A stretch of DNA of 64,000 nucleotides from Iamia sp. SCSIO 61187 (GTDB lineage Bacteria; Actinomycetota; Acidimicrobiia; Acidimicrobiales; Iamiaceae), in assembly GCF_019443745.1 (NCBI RefSeq), contig NZ_CP050948.1, positions 3,476,001-3,540,000 of the forward strand. Reading direction: 5' to 3'. Below the pieces are notes generated by a model that had not been told where the DNA came from, did no database searches, and saw only the letters and a list, made by a program, of their open reading frames with translations. A program made the translations under genes and the position numbers. Below, in pieces: positions 58,973 to 64,000 of this stretch (position 1 is the first letter of the stretch; each line of letters starts with the position of its first letter).

Positions 58973-60420
58973 TGCGCCGCCTGCACGCGCCCCGGCTCCC
59001 CAACCGGTGGCGCATCACCGGGTGGATCGTGGGGTCGGTCCTGCTCGTCACCGTCGGGGTGGGGGCGGTCGCCGTCGTGCAGGTCAAGGGCCGCTTCACG
59101 GCCCAGATCGACGCCGAGCTGCGGGAGCAGTCGACCAGCCTGGTCACCGCCCTCGACGTCATCGACGAGGAGCAGCTCGAGCAGATCGCCGACGCCTCGG
59201 GCTTCGCCGACACGACCTACGGGATCGCCGTCGTCCGGGCCGACGGCGGCGTCTTCGACGTTCCCTCCGGGTCCCCCAACGAGCCCGACCCGCCCGTCGA
59301 CCTCTCCCCGGCGGCGGTCAGCCGGCTGCGGGGCCAGGCCGGCGACCCCTTCGACCTGCGCAGCGCCGACGGCTCCGAGACCTACCGGGCCATCGTCACC
59401 CAGCTCGACGACGGCGGGCTCGTGGTGGTCACCCGATCGCTCCGGGACCGGGAGGAGGCGGTGCGCACGATCGTCGGCGTGCTGGTCCTCGCCGGCGCCG
59501 TGGCCGCCGTGCTGATCAGCGTCACCGTGGCCGTGGTGAGCGGCCTCGTGACCAAGCCCCTGGACGCCATGATCGACGCCGCCGAGGCCATCGGCGAGGG
59601 CGACCTCACCTCCCGCGTGCCGACCGACGGCGTCGAGGACGTGGCCCGCCTGGCCGCCGCCCTGAACAGCATGCTCGACCGGCTGGAGCGGGCCTTCGCC
59701 GACCGGGCGGCCTCCGAGGACGCCCTGCGGCAGTTCGTGGCCGACGCCTCCCACGAGCTGCGCACCCCCCTGGCCGCCGTCCTCGGCTACGCCGAGCTCC
59801 ACCAGGAGGGGATGGCGGGCTCGCCCGAGCAGGTCGAGAGCGCCATGGCCCGGATCCGGGCCGAGGGCGAGCGCATGCGCCTCATCGTCGACGAGCTCCT
59901 CACCCTGGCCCGCCTCGACGAGGGCCGGGCCATGGAGCACCTCGAGGTCGACGTGGGCGAGATCGCCCGGCTGGCGGTGGCCGACGCCGGCGCCATCGAG
60001 CCCACCCGTCCGCTCCGGTTGGAGGTCCCCGACGGTGGTGTCGTCGTCTCCGGAGATGCCATGTCGCTGCGCCAGGCCGTCGACAACCTCCTGGCCAACA
60101 CCCGGGCCCACACCCCGATCGACGCCGCGGTCACGGTGGCGGTCGAGCGGGTCGACGGGCACGCGTCGGTGCGGGTGACCGACGAGGGGCCCGGCATGGA
60201 GCCCGAGGTCGCGGCCCACGTCTTCGACCGCTTCTACCGGGCCGACCGCAGCCGCGCCCGCACCGGCCGCCAGCCCAGCGGCGCCGGCCTGGGCCTGGCC
60301 ATCGTGGCCGCCATCGCCGAGGGCCACGGCGGTCGGGCCACCGTGGAGTCGACCCCCGGCAGGGGCTCGACGTTCACCCTCTCCATCCCGACCGATCCCG
60401 CGGACCGCCACGAGGGGTGA
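58972..60420 (+). CDS. Two-component sensor histidine kinase
   Basis: The 482-residue product has spans near residues 16-36 and 166-192 flanking a ~125-residue external sensor. A HAMP domain (VTKPLDAMIDAAEAIGEGDL) and the H-box VADASHELRTPLAAVLGY (H261) follow. The ATPase domain has DNLLANTRAHTP (N box), VTDEGPGMEP (G1), FDRFYRAD (F) and SGAGLGLAIVAAIAEGHGG (G2). It autophosphorylates and passes phosphate to the regulator encoded directly upstream. The start ATG overlaps the regulator stop. Confidence 0.95.
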   Translation: MRRLHAPRLPNRWRITGWIVGSVLLVTVGVGAVAVVQVKGRFTAQIDAELREQSTSLVTALDVIDEEQLEQIADASGFADTTYGIAVVRADGGVFDVPSGSPNEPDPPVDLSPAAVSRLRGQAGDPFDLRSADGSETYRAIVTQLDDGGLVVVTRSLRDREEAVRTIVGVLVLAGAVAAVLISVTVAVVSGLVTKPLDAMIDAAEAIGEGDLTSRVPTDGVEDVARLAAALNSMLDRLERAFADRAASEDALRQFVADASHELRTPLAAVLGYAELHQEGMAGSPEQVESAMARIRAEGERMRLIVDELLTLARLDEGRAMEHLEVDVGEIARLAVADAGAIEPTRPLRLEVPDGGVVVSGDAMSLRQAVDNLLANTRAHTPIDAAVTVAVERVDGHASVRVTDEGPGMEPEVAAHVFDRFYRADRSRARTGRQPSGAGLGLAIVAAIAEGHGGRATVESTPGRGSTFTLSIPTDPADRHEG

Positions 60421-60421
60421 C

Positions 60422-60436
60422 GCCGCCACCGGCGGC
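60422..60436. terminator. Hairpin after the histidine kinase gene
   Basis: GCCGCC-ACC-GGCGGC forms a 6-bp GC stem immediately after the kinase stop, between convergent genes. There is no T-run. Confidence 0.35.
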
Positions 60437-60450
60437 ACCGCCCGAGCCGC

Positions 60451-61293
60451 TCAGAACTCGCGGACGAAGCCCGAGATGGCGGACCGGACCGCCAGCGGCG
60501 CCTCGACCCACGGGAGGTGGCCGGCGCCGGGCACGACCTCGAGGCGCACCTGCGGGAGCGCCGCCACCAGCGTCTCGAGGGCGGCCGCCGGGCGGGGATC
60601 CTCGGCGCCGTGCAGCAGGAGCGCCGGCCGGTCGAGGTGACGGCACCGGTCGAGCTCGGTCTCCTCGTCGAGGGCCCGCACCTCGGCCCCGAGGGCGTGG
60701 TTGGCCTCCCAGCAGATCGGGAACGGCGACCGGCGGGCCTCGGCCGTGGCCAGGGCGAGCGCCTCCTCGCGGTCGGCGAAGTCCGGCACCCACATGAGGG
60801 CCCGCCACTCGACCTCCTCGGCCTCCGTGCGCTCGCGGCGGAAGAGGTCGTCACGCCGGCGCTGCTGGGCGTCGGTGAGGCGGCGGGCGGCCTCGGCCCG
60901 GTGGGCGGCGCGCCACCATCGCCCGGTGCCCACGCCGGCGAGGTAGACGAGGCCCTGCGTCCGGTCCGGGTGGGCCAGGGCGTACTGCAGGGCCACGGTG
61001 GCGCCGAACGAGTGACCGCCGACGACCCACCGGTCGAGGCCCAGGTGCCGCCGCAGATCGTCGAGGTCGGCGACGTAGCGCTCGAGGGTGTGGGGTCCGA
61101 CCGGGTCGGACCGGCCGCTCCCCCGCTGGTCCCACCGGACGACCCGGGTCGCGTCGGTGAGCAGGGCGGCGAGCGGTCCCAGGGTGTCGCCCAGGCCCGG
61201 GCCGCCGTGGCAGAGGACCAGCGGCGGGCCGTCGCCCTCGTCCACGAACCACAGACGGTTGCCGTCGTCGGTCGTCGCCCAACCCTCCGCCAC
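60451..61293 (-). CDS. Alpha/beta hydrolase, proline-iminopeptidase-like
   Basis: The 280-residue product has LVLCHGGPGLGDTLGPLAAL (HGGPG oxyanion motif of the prolyl aminopeptidase branch), VRWDQRGSGRSDPVGPH, nucleophile elbow VVGGHSFGATVALQYALAHP, acid in LLHGAEDPRPA and base in VPGAGHLPWVE. It is probably a cytoplasmic peptidase or esterase. The GTG start is 6 nt from a TAGCCT -10 box. Confidence 0.87.
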   Translation of the reverse strand: MAEGWATTDDGNRLWFVDEGDGPPLVLCHGGPGLGDTLGPLAALLTDATRVVRWDQRGSGRSDPVGPHTLERYVADLDDLRRHLGLDRWVVGGHSFGATVALQYALAHPDRTQGLVYLAGVGTGRWWRAAHRAEAARRLTDAQQRRRDDLFRRERTEAEEVEWRALMWVPDFADREEALALATAEARRSPFPICWEANHALGAEVRALDEETELDRCRHLDRPALLLHGAEDPRPAAALETLVAALPQVRLEVVPGAGHLPWVEAPLAVRSAISGFVREF

Positions 61294-61299
61294 GGCGGG

Positions 61300-61305
61300 A
61301 GGCTA
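61300..61305 (-). promoter_or_regulatory. Putative leaderless -10 element for the hydrolase gene
   Basis: TAGCCT on the minus strand, 6 nt before GTG 61293. Confidence 0.4.
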
Positions 61306-61324
61306 CGTGTCGGCCGCCCGTCGC

Positions 61325-62572
61325 TCAGCCGGCGCCGAGGCGCTCCCACGGCAGGTCGGCCCGGTCGGCGGCCTCGCGCCCGGCGTACCAGCCCAGCCGG
61401 TCGGTGGGGCCGGCGGAGCGCTTGGTGCGCAGGTGGGGGTGCATCTCGGCCACGTGCTGGTCGACCGCCGTCCGCCGCTGGGCCAGCACCGGCACCAGGG
61501 CCCCACCCGCGCTGCGGTCGAGGTCGGCCACGGTGGCGGCGCCGGCGGACAGCAGGCGGTCGCCGATGCGCTGGGCGAAGCCGCGCAGGAACGACGACCG
61601 GAAGCCGCGGCTGCGCTCGCGGGAGCCGGGGGCGGAGTCCCGGGCGAGCTGCCCGAGGGCGGTCTGGGCCTGGACGAGCAGCGAGGTGAACAGGACGTCG
61701 ACCTCGGCCAGGTCGGAGGCGAAGCCGACGACGGTGACCATCTGCAGCCCTCCGAGCAGCACGGCCTTGCCCCGGCAGGCCTCGGCGATGGCGGACAGCA
61801 GGTGGGAGCGGGCGTCGGCGTAGGGGTCGTCGATGCAGAACCGCCGGGCCACGGGCCGGTCGGTGTGCTCCTCGGGCGCCGTCACCAGGACGTGCTCGAG
61901 CGAATGCCGGGTCATCAGCTCGTGGGCCTTGGCCGTGAACGCCTGGGCCTCGGCCTCGAAGGTCGTGGACTCGGCCTTGGCCAGCAGGGCCCGCACCTTC
62001 TCCAGCACCCGGGCGTCGATGCCGTCGGACCCGGCGCCGGCGGAGACGGCGGCCAGGGGGATGTCGGGTCGCCCCGGCACCGGCAGCAGCACCTCGACCG
62101 GCGGGAGGGCCAGCAGCACCGACACCAGCTCGACCAGGGCCTCGACGTCGACGACGGCGGCGGCGGGCGGTGATCCGAGGGCGTCGAGCTGGGCCCGCCA
62201 GGCCGGATGCACCCGGGCGAGGTCCAGGTCAGCGGCACCGGCCCGCACCGCCGCCACCGCGGCGTCGCCGGCCGCCACCCGTCGGCGGCGGGCCTGCCAG
62301 ACGACCTCGGCCGGCTGCCACCCGCTGGCCCACAGCCCGACCAGGGTCTCGCGGGCGACCTCCTCGGCCACCGGGACCACGACGGCTGCCGGCGCCGCGG
62401 CCAGGGCGGCCCGGGCCATCCGGGCCTGGTCGGGGCGGGCCCGGGCGGCCATGAGGAGGAGCTGGTGCACCTCGGCCGCGCTGGGCGGGGGGCGCTCGGC
62501 CCCGATCCGGGACGGCCCTCGCCCGCCGAGGGGCCCGGGGCGCCGGTGCTGCTGCTTCCGCCGTCGACTCAT
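61325..62572 (-). CDS. DUF2786-domain protein
   Basis: The 415-residue product starts at ATG 62572 with a basic tail (MSRRRKQQHRR). A helical N-terminal half includes VHQLLLMAARARPDQARMAR. The DUF2786 motif VLEKVRALLAKAESTTFEAE, then AQAFTAKAHELMTRHSLE, lies near residues 195-235. The C-terminal SHLLSAIAEACRGKAVLL, FRSSFLRGFAQRIGDRL and TKRSAGPTDRLGWYAGREAA blocks are conserved in actinobacterial members. Function is unknown. The ATG is 6 nt from a TACGAT box. Confidence 0.8.
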   Translation of the reverse strand: MSRRRKQQHRRPGPLGGRGPSRIGAERPPPSAAEVHQLLLMAARARPDQARMARAALAAAPAAVVVPVAEEVARETLVGLWASGWQPAEVVWQARRRRVAAGDAAVAAVRAGAADLDLARVHPAWRAQLDALGSPPAAAVVDVEALVELVSVLLALPPVEVLLPVPGRPDIPLAAVSAGAGSDGIDARVLEKVRALLAKAESTTFEAEAQAFTAKAHELMTRHSLEHVLVTAPEEHTDRPVARRFCIDDPYADARSHLLSAIAEACRGKAVLLGGLQMVTVVGFASDLAEVDVLFTSLLVQAQTALGQLARDSAPGSRERSRGFRSSFLRGFAQRIGDRLLSAGAATVADLDRSAGGALVPVLAQRRTAVDQHVAEMHPHLRTKRSAGPTDRLGWYAGREAADRADLPWERLGAG

Positions 62573-62578
62573 GCCCGC

Positions 62579-62584
62579 ATCGTA
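62579..62584 (-). promoter_or_regulatory. Putative leaderless -10 element for the DUF2786 gene
   Basis: TACGAT on the minus strand, 6 nt before ATG 62572. Confidence 0.4.
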
Positions 62585-62629
62585 CGGAGGGGGTGCGACA
62601 CCGAGCCCGCCACGCACGCCCGGACACAT

Positions 62630-62642
62630 GGGGTCAGACCCC
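62630..62642. repeat. Palindrome GGGGTCAGACCCC
   Basis: GGGGTC-A-GACCCC is a perfect palindrome in the 89-bp gap between the DUF2786 gene and the sugar isomerase gene. It has the same 6-1-6 form as GGTGCC-A-GGCACC in the 33-bp repeat at 6330. Confidence 0.7.
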
Positions 62643-62661
62643 TTCCGTCGTCGGCGGGGGA

Positions 62662-63717
62662 TCAGCCGTGGCTGAGGGTGCGCTTGAGCTCGTCGAGGGC
62701 GGGGGTGGGGCCGGGGTCGACGCCCTCCTGGGCCGCCAGCTCGAGGCTCACCATGTCGCCGAAGAGCATCAGGTCGAGCAGCTGGGCCAGAGAACCCTCG
62801 CCCTCGGCGTCGACCATGTGGAGCCCGCCGACGACCTCCTCGAGCAGGAGCTGGAGGGCGTCGAAGCGGCGGCCCTGCTGCGGGTGCTCCTCCTCGTGGC
62901 GGAGGAACACCATCTGGAACACCTGGCGGGTGACGTCCCCGTGCTGGCCCCACCCCACCAGCTCGTTGTGGCCCAGCTCCGGCAGGGCGTTGGCGAACGC
63001 CGGGGTCTTGGCGTTGACGTTGACCTGCGTCTTCCAGCGCGTCGCCGCCACCCGGCCGACGGCGCCGGCGCCGTAGACGATGGGGAGCGTGCGCCCGATC
63101 CGGCGGGCCAGGTCGGCGGCCGGGCTGCGGTCGGCGGCCAGCTGGTCGGCGCGCCGGCGCAGCTGGTCGGCGGTGGCGGCGATCCAGCCGTGGGCGCCGG
63201 GGAAGATGCCCATGCGCTCCAGGGCGACGAGGACGGGGATCGTCATGGCCCCGACCGCGGTGCGGGGCGCCGGGAACGTGTCCGGCACCGGGGCGACGGC
63301 GGCACCCCACCCGGCGGCGCTCTCGAGGAGCTGACCGCCCGAGGCCACCACGAGCATCCGCCCCCCGGATGCGGCCGACTCCTCGGCGGCCTGGACCGTC
63401 TCGTCGGTGTCGCCCGAGTAGGAGACGGCCACCACGAGGGTGTCGGAGGCGACGAAGCTGGGGGCGTCGTAGCCCTTCACCACGACCACCGGCACGGGCA
63501 GGAAGAGGTCGCCGACGGTCTCGATGATGTCGCCGACGATGCCGCTGTCGCCCATCCCGAGCACGACGATGTTGGCGATCTCCTCACCGTCGGGCAGGTG
63601 CTCGATCGCCTCGCCGGCGGCCACCGCCGCGGTGACCTGGTCGCCGAGGCCGAGGGTGGCGTCGCGCATCCCGAGGGAGTCGAGGCCCCGTCGGGTCGGG
63701 CTGGTGTCTGCGCTCAT
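62662..63717 (-). CDS. Bifunctional phosphoglucose/phosphomannose isomerase (SIS domain)
   Basis: The 351-residue product has the SIS strand-loop ANIVVLGMGDSGIVGDIIET, TLVVAVSYSGDTDETVQAAE (Ser/Thr phosphosugar loop), LPIVYGAGAVGRVAATRWKT and the isomerase signature AFANALPELGHNELVGW. The family interconverts glucose/mannose 6-phosphate and fructose 6-phosphate. It follows a Trm112-like gene by 25 bases, an order common in actinobacteria near manB and mannose-activation genes, which may continue to the right. Confidence 0.9.
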   Translation of the reverse strand: MSADTSPTRRGLDSLGMRDATLGLGDQVTAAVAAGEAIEHLPDGEEIANIVVLGMGDSGIVGDIIETVGDLFLPVPVVVVKGYDAPSFVASDTLVVAVSYSGDTDETVQAAEESAASGGRMLVVASGGQLLESAAGWGAAVAPVPDTFPAPRTAVGAMTIPVLVALERMGIFPGAHGWIAATADQLRRRADQLAADRSPAADLARRIGRTLPIVYGAGAVGRVAATRWKTQVNVNAKTPAFANALPELGHNELVGWGQHGDVTRQVFQMVFLRHEEEHPQQGRRFDALQLLLEEVVGGLHMVDAEGEGSLAQLLDLMLFGDMVSLELAAQEGVDPGPTPALDELKRTLSHG

Positions 63718-63742
63718 GGTGACGGTGCCCCTCGGTTCGGTC

Positions 63743-63979
<237 letters not shown>

Positions 63980-64000
63980 GGCGCGTCCTCCGGTGGTCAG

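Overview
The window is very GC-rich bacterial DNA, densely packed with genes on both strands, with many GTG starts and 4-base ATGA/GTGA stop-start overlaps. The gene set (13E12/DUF222-HNH protein, DUF2786, DUF2332, trypsin with DUF4214-like repeats, an Rv0991c/Ruc-like FmdB protein beside galU and moeA, and many leaderless promoters of the form TANNNT 6-8 nt before the start) points to an actinobacterium. By eye it most resembles the class Acidimicrobiia (Iamia-like); that placement is an inference. I saw no tRNA, rRNA, insertion sequence, phage gene or CRISPR array.

Layout. 1-4.1 kb (minus): molybdenum cofactor genes moaA (partial) and moeA, an ECF sigma factor with an apparently frameshifted membrane anti-sigma/beta-propeller partner, and a PadR regulator with a HAAS-type membrane protein. 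4.1-9.1 kb: galU diverges from a CIRCE-controlled Ruc/FmdB zinc-ribbon gene, followed by a methylthioadenosine phosphorylase-type gene, a 33-bp tandem palindromic repeat, a SAF-domain protein, a lipoprotein esterase and uppP. 9.2-12.2 kb: tldD-tldE. 12.3-16.4 kb: a five-gene, tightly overlapping operon that looks like a WXG100-type small protein, a polymorphic toxin with a C-terminal nuclease-like domain, and three unrecognised proteins that may include immunity factors. 16.5-25.6 kb: a FlK-like thioesterase, a repeat nest with two miniature copies of the start of a HAD phosphatase gene, the HAD gene, a divergent-clade MurD, lipid and membrane genes, and dxs.

25.7-33 kb: an orphan adenine DNA methyltransferase coupled to a DEAD-box helicase, a glutathione peroxidase, an alkyltransferase-like protein without the acceptor cysteine, an SDR, a PhyH-type dioxygenase, a beta-lactamase-fold hydrolase and an APH-type kinase. 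33.3-38.2 kb: the complete three-gene set for the osmoprotectant N-acetylglutaminylglutamine amide (amidotransferase, GNAT/ATP-grasp ligase, M42 peptidase). 38.3-43.8 kb: a cyclopropane-fatty-acid-synthase-type methyltransferase, an Orr-like racemase with a DUF1611/DgcN protein, a PepE-type peptidase and a nitrilase-family hydrolase. 44-50.2 kb: a DUF222-HNH protein and an RpiR-regulated divergent operon (enolase-superfamily protein, amidohydrolase, DUF2817 peptidase). 50.2-64 kb: acyl-CoA dehydrogenase, trypsin, msrB, PhoD phosphatase, an MMPL transporter divergent from an OmpR/histidine-kinase pair, an alpha/beta hydrolase, DUF2786, a phosphoglucose/phosphomannose isomerase and a Trm112-like protein.

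The strongest leads are the toxin operon, the CIRCE site in front of the Ruc homologue, the osmoprotectant trio, a 108-bp dispersed repeat present twice, and several families of intergenic palindromes.
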